DNA of 64,000 nucleotides from Epithemia pelagica (GCA_946965045.2 OX337232.1:3596001-3660000), one strand, 5' to 3'. Counted from the stretch's first letter, positions 49,686-61,613 are shown. Notes: generated by a model not told the origin, from the letters alone. A program made the numbers and translations.

Positions 49686-50105
49686 AGAGAGAGAGAGAGA
49701 GCGTCGTCCAACAGTATTTTGTCCGTGAGAGCAGGGCTTGGTGCCGGCAACTGTTGAGGACTACACCGAAGTCAGGACTTGCTGGATCGAACGTTGTGAA
49801 CTAGAATGGAATGGATCAAACATCCATGACCCGTGACGGATCAAATATTCATGACCACAGTGAATCCAAGAACAAAGTTTCCCCAACGATCCATGGATCT
49901 CGTACAATCGGTGGACAACCCCGTCTGTCATGTTTGCAATTCCTGTCTCAGTGTCGGTACAACGACCAGCGGTTTCTTTTCGTACGAGGGCGGCGTGACC
50001 TGTACCGAAACGTACTGGTGGGGACGATGGAATGGAGGAGGCGTCATCGTCGTCGTATCCGCCAGTGCTGTTGGTGGCGGTCGGTGGTACGCCGAATGCA
50101 AGGGC
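48956..50105. other. Intergenic with GA microsatellite and duplicated gene tail
   Basis: It contains the unidentified right end of the second retroelement and a long (GA)n tract at 49634-49701 with a few GGGA interruptions. From 49915 it holds the displaced original tail of the DUF6824 gene upstream. No complete gene. Confidence 0.45.
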
Positions 50106-50328
50106 TCACCACCACCCTGAGGAATGGGGGCCCACAGTAGTACTTGTCGATTTTTCGTACGAGGGCGGCGTGACCTGTACCGAAACGAACTGGTGGGGAC
50201 GATGGAATGGAGGAGGCGTCATCGTCGTCGTATCCGCCAGTGCTGTTGGTGGTGGTCGGTGGTACGCCGCATGCAAGGGCTCACCACCACCCTGAGGAAT
50301 GGGGGCCAAAGTAGTAGTACTTGTCGAT
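49976..50328 (-). repeat. 176-bp tandem duplication at the 3' end of the DUF6824 gene
   Basis: Two adjacent copies (about 49976-50151 and 50152-50328) match almost base for base with an offset of 176 bp. On the minus strand the first copy read is in the gene frame. Because 176 is not a multiple of three, the second copy is read out of frame and terminates at 50106. Confidence 0.85.
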
Positions 50329-51602
50329 GGAATCAAATACTGTGCGGTTCGGCCGGTCCATATAATTTCTGGATGCTCCAAGTCCAGTTGTTGGTTTGGA
50401 TTATAAAGAAGGGAGGAAAGGGCTGAAGCCGGAACGACGAGCCACATTGTCTCATCCCATTTCAATTGAGGATCGGGAGGCCGTGTGGAGGTACTTCTAG
50501 GACCCGCTGCTTCTGCTGCTTCTGTTGGTGGTGGTGCCAGAGAAATGGATCGCCCGTTCTCGAGGTAACCCTGTGTCGGGGAGGTTTCATCAACGACACG
50601 AGGAGGAGGAGGAGGAGGCACAGCGGTGGATAGCATGGTATTGGTGGGAGACGGCCTTGCGCCATGGTCCACTGGTGAACTGCACCGCATGGTTCGATTC
50701 TGAACTGGAACCGTGTCATCGTCCGCAAGTCCACGGTGAATCTTGGACGACTTATTGCGGTCTCTGTTGTCATGCATCTTGCTGGAGGATTTGTGGTGTT
50801 TCGTTTCCTGGTGTAACGTGTTGATTGTATCATGACAAGAGTCCTGATCCCGGCATCCTGCGGAATTGTCCGAGTTGTCCTCCATGCGGGCCTCCATGCG
50901 GGCAACAGCGGTGTCTTGTGCTGGTGTCTCCTCCGCATGGTCGGATCCATTCTCCGCCAGTCCTCGACTCCTCTTCGTTTTGTTGACCGCTTGGCGATTG
51001 GCTTGTGCTTTGGCCAATTGCCGGAGGTACCGTTCATGACGCACAATAACATTTTGCATGGCATGAGCCGCTTTGTTCCGGGCCGACCGGGGCTTCAGTT
51101 CTCCCCAGAGTGCCGAGGAATCGTCCAGGGCCTTGATAAATCTTCCATAAATGGGACGATTGTCCTCATGGTTGTCGTCATCGTGGTCACCCTTTGTGGT
51201 GGTTGGGGGCTTTCCGAATCGAACGACATGACAAATGTCGGCCAAGACGGTCGTCTTGTCCTCCTTGGGGGCATCGACATAGCGTTGTCGGTAGCTATCG
51301 ACAATGTCCGTGAATCGAAGATTGCCATGCCAAGAGCTATTGCCCCGTCCCCGTCCACAAATGACATCGCACTGGGGGGAAACCTGATAATCCTCAGGCA
51401 AGTGAATCAATTCCTGTGCTTGTTGTGGTGGTTGTTTGAGTAAAGGAGGAGACTCCTCGGTCGGCGGCCTCCGAGACGCAGTATCACTCGGAGAGTCCAT
51501 GGCAGGAGTAGTAGTAGTGCAATGCATTCTTGTTGGCGATCGTGGTGATTGCGTCTGGTTGGACAAGGAAGACGACGGGCGGTGGTTCCGGTCTCCTTCC
51601 AT
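50106..51602 (-). CDS. Single DUF6824-domain protein with altered C-terminus
   Basis: 498 residues from the first ATG (51602). The DUF6824 core has DVICGRGRGNSSWHGNLRF, YRQRYVDAPKEDKTTVLAD, CHVVRFGKP and RPIYGRFIKALDDSS at about residues 85-205, followed by a basic helix. Downstream come a short KSSSKM/HRGLADDD linker and the tail WTGRTAQYLIPS...QGGGEPL...PSYEKS, all parallel to the double-domain gene at 25737-28493. The last 15 residues are out of frame because of the 176-bp duplication. The ancestral end (PSYEKK then PLVVVPTLRQELQT) is still readable on the minus strand at about 49985-49935. Function of the domain is unknown. Confidence 0.8.
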   Translation of the reverse strand: MEGDRNHRPSSSLSNQTQSPRSPTRMHCTTTTPAMDSPSDTASRRPPTEESPPLLKQPPQQAQELIHLPEDYQVSPQCDVICGRGRGNSSWHGNLRFTDIVDSYRQRYVDAPKEDKTTVLADICHVVRFGKPPTTTKGDHDDDNHEDNRPIYGRFIKALDDSSALWGELKPRSARNKAAHAMQNVIVRHERYLRQLAKAQANRQAVNKTKRSRGLAENGSDHAEETPAQDTAVARMEARMEDNSDNSAGCRDQDSCHDTINTLHQETKHHKSSSKMHDNRDRNKSSKIHRGLADDDTVPVQNRTMRCSSPVDHGARPSPTNTMLSTAVPPPPPPRVVDETSPTQGYLENGRSISLAPPPTEAAEAAGPRSTSTRPPDPQLKWDETMWLVVPASALSSLLYNPNQQLDLEHPEIIWTGRTAQYLIPSTSTTTLAPIPQGGGEPLHAAYHRPPPTALADTTTMTPPPFHRPHQFVSVQVTPPSYEKSTSTTVGPHSSGWW

Positions 51603-53206
51603 TTTCACAAGAATGCCTTGTTGACGACAATGGACGTGCTACCAATCTCGGCGTTCCACAAACTATAGACAGGAGCCCAGTTTTATGCTGATACAAGAAT
51701 ATGTCTCGCAACCAATGCTGCTCACGTGTCCAGAAAGACAGAGAGGGTGCACGATATTTCTCGGAACCACCAATGCTGTTGAAGCTGGGAAAGCTTTTCG
51801 TTTTCTTCTTCTTCTTTCAAACAACAACAACTCGGTTGCCGTCCTGGTGTGTGTTTGGATCAATGATCAATCCCAATGGCTCGACTCCAACCACCACAGC
51901 ACGTACGGATGTAGTATATAGGTACGGAGTGTATCGCTGCGTTCGTTGGTTCCCCGTTCCTCAAGCTCGGCGCCGCCACGCAACAATGTTTTTCGGTGTG
52001 TGTATGTTTTTTGTTGCTTTTTTCTTTGGTGGAGAATAATTCTATTATTTAACCTGGTGGTGGCGCGGCGGACGGCGGACCCTCCATCCAAGTGGGACAT
52101 TTTTGGTATTGCCCTCGAAGCATTGCCATCCGTTGTTATAGAAGGTGAGAGTCCGCCGCTCCATCAGACAATAATATAAAATAAAGATTAAAAAATTAAG
52201 AAGAATAAATAATGGCGAACGTGCTCTACAACCTACAAATAATGCGTTGGAGGTAGGTCCACTAACGACTGCTCGTACCTACTATATAGTAAACAGTAGT
52301 ACTCCTCGTGCTTACTAAAGACTAACTAGTCCTACTCCTATTTGGCACGTACGTCCATGGTTACCCCCTAGAATAGTGAGTCCAGGTTGATCGTTATTCA
52401 CAGACAGACCCAGAGCATCAGAATGCTTGCTCCCTCTCTCATTCACGATCAGGACTCACCCTCGCTAGGGGAAAGGTTTCGACTTTCGACTTTCGAATCA
52501 CTTTGGGATTTCTGGGATTTGGGATTTGGGCCATAACCCATAACACTGTGTGTTGAAGAGGTGGATATTTTATGGTAGTAGAGATCTACTTCTGCTCTCT
52601 ACCTACCTCTAGGCGCACGATATTGTCATTTACGTGCGAGACTGCCCTACCCTTTCGATGTATTCCTAACTCCTAACTCATAGCGCATCCCAGAGGTTTT
52701 GGTCATCCTCTAATCTTGTTGACAAATGAATATCTTCCTTTCCCGAGACAGAAAGAAGCAATCGAAAGAGCATTCAAAGACGGGCTGATCTATATAATAT
52801 TATGTTGTATGTCTCAAATAATTCGGACTCCTCTGAAAAATCAAAAATAATGAAAAAATCGCTCTCACAATTCACAATGGAATCATGATGTGCATGCGCC
52901 GTGTTCCGTTTCCAATGTTTCCAAAGGGGAGAGAAATCGTCACCCCGCAGGCTACCGGAGAACAGCGAACTTCCACTATGGTTGTATTTTTTCGATCTTC
53001 AATCTGCTGGCTGCTGGAGGAAGAGGATGTACGCCGCATCTCCCCACGTTTGCGAAATACTCCCGTCTACTTCCAGGCGGGAGAGAGGAAACAAGTATTA
53101 TGAAGTAGGTAATTTCCCAAACGAGTTGTTGCCTATGAAACAATCACAAACACTATAATATATGAACCGAACGGACCTCTTGGAGTCGTACAGTTTTGCG
53201 CCGCCC
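51603..53206. other. Intergenic, no gene recognised
   Basis: About 1.6 kb, more AT-rich than its neighbours in its centre. It shows short GC-rich inverted words (GGCGGAC/GTCCGCC) near 52066-52160 and small direct repeats such as GACTTTC and GGGATTT at about 52480-52530. Open frames at 51946-52179 and 52885-53158 lack any recognisable feature. Confidence 0.4.
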
Positions 53207-56200
53207 TCATATCCTTGTGGTTGCGGCAACTTGTTCGTTTGGCTCGTGTGACTCTTGTCCATCCTGGTGGTGGTGATGCGACGATGGGACGACGGCTACT
53301 TTAGCAGGGAAACTGCCATCGGGACACATCCACATGTATTCGGGAGGCAGATCCCAACCTTCCTTGGGTGGTTGGAACAGTGGACTGGATGGTGGCACTG
53401 CCATGGGCGGCAATGCCATCATCCCAGCACTTTGTTTCAGGGTCGTCAACTCGCGCAAGATATAACATTGCACAATCAAAACCAACACCGTCAAGAGTGG
53501 ATGGAGCGTTGTGCTCAGACCACCACCACCCCGAAGCAGGCCCACAAGTCTGCCTGGAAAGGAGGGGACAGGCTCCAGGACGGGTACGGGTACCGGCTCG
53601 ACGGCTGCCGCGGCCGGTACCACAGCAGCCGCCTTTTCTCCTTGGATCGCTTGGGACATGTAACCACCCACTAAAGAGAGGCACAACAACGACAATGGAA
53701 CAAGACAGTTGGACATGTGAGTCGACAGGACGGGTCAAAGACAATGCCACGAGCCATGTCACCAGCACAAGATGACTTACTTTTCTTGAAAAAGTCGGTA
53801 AACTCAGACCGTGTCGTCTTTTCAATAATGCTCTTGAACATGGTCGATTTGATAAAGGTGATTTCAAACTCCATCACGACCGAAACCGATTTGCCATTGG
53901 TTTGCCTCTGTTGCACACGGATGCGATCATCGACATGAAAACAATCGGCCATGGGAACATCGTCGACAATGGTCCGCGTTTCCAAACACAATCCATAGTC
54001 TCCATATCGAGTCAGGTTTTGTTCTTTCCGGGCCCCGGCTTGTGGGGGAGCGAGTGGTGCATTCACCGGATGCTTGTAATGAATGACGCGTCGTTGGGGC
54101 AGTGGTTTAGCCGTGGCTACTGCTGGTTGTTCTTGTGGTGGTGATTCGGTTGCCGCTTCTTCCCAGTTGGTGGCCCGCAACGAGGAGTCTCCCCGTGACT
54201 CCAAGTACTTGGCAATGGAATGGGAAGCTCCATTGGCCACAAATTTGGACATGAATTCATCCAAGGTACATTCCAATTCCAAATTCTCAATCACCAAATT
54301 GCGATACAAACTCTTTTTGGCAACACAATCGGCCCATTCTTGTTGCATGGAAATTTGTGGGGGCTTCTCTTCTTCTTGCTGTTGTGGTTGGACCAATCTT
54401 GGTGCGGGCACTGCAGAGCCACTGGTCGTCTCGACATCTTGGGAAAAGTTGAGACGCAGGACCGAGAGATTGGGATCCGAATTCATGCGAACAAAGGATC
54501 CACGAGGGAAAAGACTGGAGGAAGCATCGCCTCCATGAGAATGCTTGTGACCTCGTGTCTTGGAGGATAATAATATTTCATTGTGCAATTCCAGCAAGCT
54601 CGCCCACACCTTGTCGGGATTTTCCATGTCTTGAAACAAGTAGGTTTGTCCATTCTTGTGTGTGACACAAATCCCTTGTTGTTCTTGTTTCGATACGATT
54701 TGAACTTGTTTCAAGGCAGTAAAGGGCAAATACACTTGCCGGGTGTCCCAAAAGAAGCGTTTGCCATAAAAGTACAAGCCTTTCCATCCCGCATAAAAGG
54801 ATCCTCTTACACCGTCGTAGGTACAGGCCAGGGGTTGGAGTTTGATTTCGCCCAACTTTTCGCGGACTTGGGGAGACGACAATCCGGCCACCGGTAAGGT
54901 GGACAATTTCGATGGTTTCTTGGACAATGTCGTCCTGGTGGATACTGATGGTGATTGGCGGCGTGTCTTCTCCTCCTTTCTTGGTGTGGACGCACCTCCA
55001 GTTTGTTCCTCTTCTTTTTCGTCATCATCTTCGTCCATGAGTACCATACTGGGTGCCAAGAGTCCGGCTGGATCGGAATTGCGACGTTTCAAGGGCCGAG
55101 TCACCATGGACGCCGACGAGGTGGGAGTGGACGCAATCGACGAGGCATCTGTTTCGTGATCCAACAGGGCATGGTTGTGCAAACTCACCAAAATGGGCCA
55201 AACGCGAGAGGGTTGTTGCAGGGAGGAAAAGGTGTGAACTTCTCCACCTCCCTGTGGTTGCGATTGTTTGGTCACGATGCGGACGCCTTGATCCAATTTG
55301 ATCACTTGCCGAATCATTTCTGGAACCCAAGACCACGCATGACCACCCAACAGCATTTCAGAACAAGCAAGCATGGAAACGACAAGGAATACAATCAGCA
55401 TGGTTATGGTGAGAATAGAGTTGCACCGAGACAAGCAGCCTTTGGATTTACGACGCCACCAACAAGAACCGGAAAAAGTCATGCCCATTGGAAATAATGA
55501 TACGATCGACCGTAAAACAATGGCAAACACACACAAGCTACTTCACAAGATGGACACCCCCATCCCTTCTGTTTGCTACAAGAATGACAGCAAGACATCA
55601 TGTCGTCCTGGTCTGCTGGATTGTGTCGAATCTCTTGTATGTTGTATTGTATATGTAGCAAACCAAACCGTCTCCATCACCATGGTGTGTGGTGTCACTG
55701 GTGTGACAGAGGCCTGTCAGAATATATCACACTGCTGCACACACCACACACACACACACACACAGAGAGTTGCCGAACATGGCTGCCTCCCAACAACCAC
55801 AATCCTTTCTACATCCTCATCCTCATGGCACACAAACCACTATAGAGAAACAAACAAGAACCGCAAACAACAAACAACCAGGCAACTTACCCCACGGCAA
55901 GGGAACTTTCTTGTCAAACAAAAAGTAGGTTCCCACAAAGTAGAGCGCTTGTCGACCGGCATACAAGGTCCCATTGACGCCTTGATAGACACAGGTATAC
56001 TGTCCCACAATCGTACCCGTCACTTGCTCGACTTGCGAATTATTATTGTTGTTGGGAGTGGGTCGTCCCCGTTTGTTCTTGTGGTTGGTAGTAGTCGTAG
56101 TTGTCGTAGCAATTGGTGTTGGTGGTGGAGAGCGTTTGGTGGGCAATGGTGATGTTGCTCCATGCGCATCCTTTTGTTCCTTACTTGCGACCTGGTCGGG

Positions 56201-56896
56201 TGTGGATGCTTGCGTTCCTTCTTCTTCTTCTTCTCTTATTTGAGATGGTGGCCGAACCGCTCGTGTTTCGGTTGGTTTCGTGGGGCTGTTGTTGTCGTTA
56301 CCACTAGTAGCACTAGACGGGGTGGAGTGATTGGAAAGGGTCGACATGTCGTCGTCGTCGTCGTTGTGGTTGTACCAATCGTTCTTGTTGTTGCTCTTCT
56401 TCTTTGGGGGAAGAAAAGAAAAGGGATTGCGTTCCAAATACGAAGAATCGTTCGACGGTACAATGGTAGTGGAACCAGTACACCACGTGTCCCAACAAAC
56501 TTGTTTCCACACGCGTTGTGCGAGATTGGTGTGGACGTGTCGTCGTTCTCCTCCTCCTCTCGCACTTGTGGTGGTTGAAGCTGCGGCTGCGGCTGTGAAA
56601 TACGAGGGTGTGGCAACCAAAAAGGAACAACAAAAGAGAGTGCAGGAAAGGCCGCCGTCTTTTGTGGTCTTTCGTGGAGTAGTAGGAGTGATGGTACTGG
56701 TTGTCTTGTGATGGTTCGTGTTGTGGTTGTTTTGGCTGGTGGTGGTGGGAACCACCACAAACAAACAGGGTTTGGTCGAGGAGCACGGATTGCTGCTGTT
56801 GCCGTTGTAGTAAGGATGCAGTGGATCTCCTTCTTCTTCTTCTAGTTCGTCGTCGTCGTCGTAATAGGAATAGGGATTGGACCAGAGCGGCTGCAT
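53207..56896 (-). CDS. GRAM-GRAM-VASt membrane protein (Aster/sterol-transfer-like)
   Basis: Three exons, 56896-55891, 55319-53781 and 53670-53207, with GT-AG introns of 571 and 110 nt, join in frame to 1,002 residues. The first intron interrupts a GRAM domain: exon 1 supplies CVYQGVNGTLYAGRQALYFVG...LPW and exon 2 supplies EMIRQVIKLDQGVRIVTK...WPILVSLHNH. A complete second GRAM follows (CTYDGVRGSFYAGWKGLYFYG...WASLLELHNE), and then a VASt/START-like domain (LECTLDEFMSKFV...RYGDYGLCLETRTI...IRVQQRQTNGKSVSVVMEFEITFIKSTMF). Exon 3 has one membrane span (LHPLLTVLVLIVQCYIL). GRAM-VASt-TM proteins tether ER to other membranes and move sterols. Two GRAM domains and a His/Asn/Ser-rich N-terminus are extras. 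The splice joins are inferred. Confidence 0.82.
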
Positions 56897-57563
56897 TCAA
56901 ACAAATAACACACGCTCGTTCCAAACAATCGCTCTCTCCTCGTTCCTGTCGTCTGTCTCTCCCTCTCTGTTTCAACGCTCGGCAAGACCTTTACTACAGC
57001 ATGTGGAGTGTCCCTCTCTCTCTCTACTGCACACACACACACACAAAGAGAACACAAGAAGAGGTGCTCCATCCAGATTCCAGATCTCCTTTCTCTATGA
57101 TGTGATGTCTTGTGTTCTTTCACGCGAGATGTGTTTGCCGTGTCTTGTTCGAACTCTGTGCGGACACGCACGCGCGTGACGACGGTTGACAACCTGTCGT
57201 CAACGCATCCGGCACGCGGACGCGGTGCCAACTATTGTAGCGACTCTAAGGCGACTTTATAACGCGACCCACACACCCCAAGAGATTCTTTCCCAACGCC
57301 CAATTTGGCAAGATTGAACATTCGGAACCACCAGCAAAGATTTAGAGTCCGTCCCATCGACCATGACAACCACCAGCCGGAACCTTGTATTATTACTACA
57401 TGGCAGCAACAAGGCCCTCCAAGTCTAGACGAATACGAAGCAGCGTCTTTTCTTTTTCGAGTGGGGAGAACCACAGAGTGTCGAGGAAACAAGACACGAA
57501 CCCCGCTCCTGTCCTTCACTCCATATCCATATACCCAGTACACTCACAAGTGCACACAACAAG
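56897..57563. promoter_or_regulatory. Divergent promoter region
   Basis: 667 bp between the starts of the divergently transcribed GRAM-VASt gene and the VSR-like receptor, so both 5' UTRs and promoters must lie here unless 5' exons exist. A short CA/GT tract occurs near 57032-57046. No specific factor site could be named. Confidence 0.45.
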
Positions 57564-59937
57564 ATGAGCAGATTGGTTGTGTGGTCCAGCATTATCCTCC
57601 TCATGACAACCACCACAGCGGTGGTGGTGGCGGTAGCGGCTGCTGCTCCGTCCTCGTCCACGTTTCAAATTCAGGTAGGTCCATTCTTCCGCCCTGGCTT
57701 GGTGGTGGTGATTTTGTGGTGTCTGTCCAAATCTCACATCTCATTCTTTCCATCCATTGGTTCTTCTTGTCGCTGTTGCATCTCTCTCTTTCTCTTTCTC
57801 TTTCTCTCTCTCTTCCTTCCTAGGTTCCTCCCGAATTGAAACGGACACCCCATGGCTACAATCATTTGCCCGCCCTGTTTGGACGACCCGTCCGCTATGT
57901 GTCCTTGAACGTGCCCTTGTTTTATTTGCAAGGCGATCCGTTGTGTACACCCGTGACCGCTGAGACAGTCCGTGCCATGACACAGCAAAACCATGAACCA
58001 CAACCACATCATCATCAAGGCACCGCCACCCCCGTTGTACAACTCTTTCCCCGCGATATTGCCCTCTCGAGTCCGTTTATGCTCATGATCGATCGAGGCG
58101 ACTGTAGCTTCGTGACCAAGGTCCGCCAGGCCCAACAGTTGGGAGCGGCCGCCGTGGTGATTGCCGACCACACGTGTCGGTGCAGTGCGTCGTCGTCGTG
58201 TGTATCCAATTCCTTTTGCGAAAGCGTCGGACCGGTACGTAGACGTGGACGGTTCGTGGAACTCTTGTTTCCGAAGTAGTAGAACTCTTGTTTGGGAGCT
58301 TTTTCCAACACTGGGGCCTGAGGATGGTCACTCCTTTCTACTTCTCCTCCAACAATATGTCTGGAATGCTCCCATCACTTCTCATTTCGTTCCCTTGTTC
58401 TTGTTCCGCCCTTCTACTTCCTTCGTTTTTCGCATCATACTACTTGTACTAGGTCCTAATGGACGATGGATCGGGAGGCGACATTTCCATTCCCTCGGTG
58501 CTCTTGTACAAGGAAGGTGCCGATGCCATCAAGGCCGTCCTGCAACGCAACAAGAATCAATGGGTCCAAGTGGAATGGAGTCATTCCCGCCAAACCGAAA
58601 ACAACAAGGACGACGCCATACTAATTGACTATGAATACTGGTCCTTGCCCGGCCATGTCAATTCACGAGACTTTTGGACAAGCTTTGGTCCCCTGGCTCG
58701 GGCCCTGGAACCCTGGACCCGATTTCAGGCCCGATTTGCCATTTGGGATGGCATGGCGGCCGGCTGTTACCAACCAGCCACGTCCACCAATGGAGGAGGA
58801 GGAGAAGGGAGTGAAGAAGAAGGAGGTCGTTGTCCCAATCTTTGTACCAATCGAGGACGGTACTGTGCCAATTCATACCGGCCACCCGCAGCAGTCCCAC
58901 CCAACGACGACGACGACGACGACACAACGACCCATTCCACCAATATCAGCACTCCTCCTTCTGAAATTACCGGGACGGCCATTGTGACGGAAGCCCTGCG
59001 CCGATTGTGTATTCAGCGACAATTTGCTCAACAAGAGGCGGAAACCCCCGAGGAGGCTCAAGGCGTAGATGGCCAGCAAGCCTGGTGGACCTACGTCCAA
59101 ACCTTTGAACACGAGTGTACCAGTTCCATGGAACGCTTTACCTCACCGACCTGTATCCAACACGCCATGCAAACGGCTCGGATCGATTCCTCGTGGATTG
59201 AGGATTGCATGAGAGACGTCGGTGGTGTCGATAAGGATACCATGAATACTCTGTTGGATGAGGAGATCCGACAACAACGCATCAAGGGAGTCTTTCAGCA
59301 TCCCATGGCAGCCATTCAAGACCTCAAGGTCGATACAACGACAGGTTCTTCTTCTGTTTCGGCCGTCAGTCTGTGGAAGGCCCTTTGTGCCGAAGTTTCC
59401 ACCACACTGGAACCACCCCCGCTGTGCGCTCACTGTGGCCAATGGGACTACTCGATTTCCAGCATTTTGGACTGCATCGAGCGCAATGGGACGGCTCCTA
59501 CGACGCCAACCTGTACGTGCCCCGAGCTTCCTTTGGCCGCCAATGTTTCATTGGTGAATAATAATACGACCTCCTCTGTCTTGTGCAATGAGACCGATGC
59601 TTCGACGACAGCTGCTCCCGCTGGTAGCAAACACGACGTTGTGACGCCTCCTGAAACGTGGCCCAGTAGTTCCACGACGAAACACGAGACCATCGATCAC
59701 GTCATGGTCCCCGTCGGACCAACGACAACCGATCGCCATACCTTGTGGTTCCTCATGTTGCTTCTACTGTGTCTGATGGTCGGATTGGTTCTGGGAGCAG
59801 TGGTGGTTCGGTATTGTGGTTTCGCCAATCCCGACGAGATGCGACTAGGACGACAGGCCGTTCCCACCAATGACGATGACGACGACGGTGATGAATCCAT
59901 CAAAGCCAAGGGTAAGGCCTTGTTTGGTATCGCGTAA
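57564..59937 (+). CDS. Vacuolar-sorting-receptor-like type I membrane protein
   Basis: Exons 57564-57674, 57824-58234 and 58453-59937 (introns 149 and 218 nt, GT-AG, both phase 0) give 668 residues. There is a signal peptide (SIILLMTTTTAVVVAVAAAA) and a protease-associated domain in exon 2 (PFMLMIDRGDCSFVTKVRQAQQLGAAAVVIAD). Exon 3 continues with GGDISIPSVLLYKEGADAIK. A VSR-type central region follows, with FWTSFGPLARALEPWTRFQARF, CPNLCTNRGRYC, ALRRLCIQRQFA and WWTYVQTFEHEC, and then spaced Cys residues. One membrane span (LWFLMLLLLCLMVGLVLGAVVV) and a short acidic tail end the protein. Plant VSRs carry soluble cargo from Golgi to vacuole. The EGF repeats of plant VSRs are reduced to one Cys-rich patch, and the tail offers only YCGF right at the membrane as a sorting signal. 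Confidence 0.88.
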
Positions 59938-60386
59938 GAGTCATATGTAGGCCTATGTGGATCCTATAGAATTGCATTGTATTTTATGGTAGTTTTGGTT
60001 CCTCATTGATTCGACGCAAAACACGAGAGTAATCACACCATCTTATTAGACTATAGGCGCGCACACCTATAGGTCCAACACGGAGCAATGTCGAAACGAT
60101 TAAAGAGGCATGCGACGAAGCAACCACTCAACATTCTGGCGCAATGGTTGGTTTACGAAGGCGAAAGCGCCATCGTCGACCCCTCCAATACCTACCTGGT
60201 AGGTAGGTAGAGCTATGAACTGTCTCTACTAGACAGAGTAGACTACCGGTAGCTAGCTAGACACCTACGTAGACCGAACGCAAGACTGACACCATAATAG
60301 CTCAAAAGCTTCCACGCGTTGTCTCCTCGTGCGTGTTGGTTTGTCCCAAAATTCTCTCGAGTTCACAAAGCGAGCAAAAACGCACC
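59938..60386. other. Intergenic between receptor and Kelch gene
   Basis: About 450 bp, including the receptor 3' UTR and Kelch 5' region. It shows short near-palindromic words (CTACCTGGTAGGTAGGTAG) near 60191-60209. A diverged second copy of this spacer lies at 62031-62560. Confidence 0.5.
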
Positions 60387-61613
60387 ATGACACTGCAAGA
60401 ACAAGCACGAGAGTCGGGCCTTGTCCTTTTGAACGAAGCAGAGGAATGGAATGAAACGGACTGGCCTCCTCTCAAAGGTGGATGGCGTTCGCGGCACGCT
60501 TCGGTCGTACTCCATCCGCCCGATAATAAGGACAACGACGACAATAAGGACAATAAGAACAAGGGACAAACGGTCGTGGTGATGGGTGTTTCTCAAAGCA
60601 AAGGCTCCACGAATTCCGTTCTTTTACTGAATTTGGCAGAACAAGACAAGCAGTGGCGACAAGGACCACCCATGAACAAGAAACGTATGGAACATGCCGC
60701 TGTTGTGTGCAACGGAGGCATTTACGTCATTGGAGGAGGAGACGGTTACAGTTCATGTTTTGATTGTATGGAACGAATTGATTTCAATGATTTGCTGCAA
60801 TCATTCTCTCCAACAAGAATCAGCTCAAAGAAGAGCCACTGGACAACATTGAATTTACGGTTATCGACAGGAAGAATAGCATGTTGTGCTGTTGCGGTTC
60901 AAAACCGATACATTGTTGTAACGGGAGGATGGAACAGGGAGAGATTGTCGTCGGTTGAGATTATTGACACCAACAAACAAATTGTTACTGCAGGACCATG
61001 TATGAATGTTCCTCGCCAATGTTGTGCCAGTGCGGTCATTGGTCACCGCATCTTTGTCGTTGGAGGCCGTAACGATCACGGCAATGGTGACTCGATGGAG
61101 TATTTGGAGTTTGCAAAGTCGTGTGACAATGAGGAGACAAAGGAGAAGACTGATTCGTCAGCCATTTCATTCTCGTCCACCTGGACCACTCATGCTGAGT
61201 TGATGCTTTCCGTCCCGCGAGGCTTTTACGCCGCGGTTGCCCTGGGATCCTGTCTGGTTGTGACGGGAGGACGCAGTCCAACCGTGGAAGTATTGGATAC
61301 GCACAGCAAGCGTGTGTGGAATCTCCCACCACTTGGAAATCTCCTTGGACGCTGCAGTATGTTGACTCTTGCGAATCAAATTGCACTGGTTGGTGGACGT
61401 CAGAATCCTGCCTGTGCGACATTACCACTCATGGATCGGAATTCGTGGTGTTTTCAGCGACTCTGTGAACAGCAGCCCAACGGATGGTATCATTCTCTGG
61501 AAGGAATGTGGATCCGAAATGCTGATATTTCGCGCTTCTCCACCTCGACATCAGCTCGTAAGCGAGCAAGACCCGAGACGCACCGTGGTGATGAAGGAAA
61601 GGATGAAACTTGA
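60387..61613 (+). CDS. Kelch-repeat protein
   Basis: 408 residues, single exon. Kelch blades are visible as GGIYVIGGGDGYSSCFDCMERID, NRYIVVTGGWNRERLSSVEIID, HRIFVVGGRNDHGNGDSMEYLEF and SCLVVTGGRSPTVEVLD, each with the double Gly followed by an aromatic/Trp-containing strand. Weaker ones are TVVVMGVSQSK and IALVGGRQNP, so a six-bladed propeller is plausible. No F-box, BTB or other partner domain is present. It is probably a soluble binding scaffold with unknown partner. The ATG at 60387 is chosen because MTLQE.AR.SGLVLLNE is conserved in the duplicate copy; the frame is open upstream to 60333 without another ATG. The C-terminus is basic (SARKRARPE). Confidence 0.85.
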   Translation: MTLQEQARESGLVLLNEAEEWNETDWPPLKGGWRSRHASVVLHPPDNKDNDDNKDNKNKGQTVVVMGVSQSKGSTNSVLLLNLAEQDKQWRQGPPMNKKRMEHAAVVCNGGIYVIGGGDGYSSCFDCMERIDFNDLLQSFSPTRISSKKSHWTTLNLRLSTGRIACCAVAVQNRYIVVTGGWNRERLSSVEIIDTNKQIVTAGPCMNVPRQCCASAVIGHRIFVVGGRNDHGNGDSMEYLEFAKSCDNEETKEKTDSSAISFSSTWTTHAELMLSVPRGFYAAVALGSCLVVTGGRSPTVEVLDTHSKRVWNLPPLGNLLGRCSMLTLANQIALVGGRQNPACATLPLMDRNSWCFQRLCEQQPNGWYHSLEGMWIRNADISRFSTSTSARKRARPETHRGDEGKDET

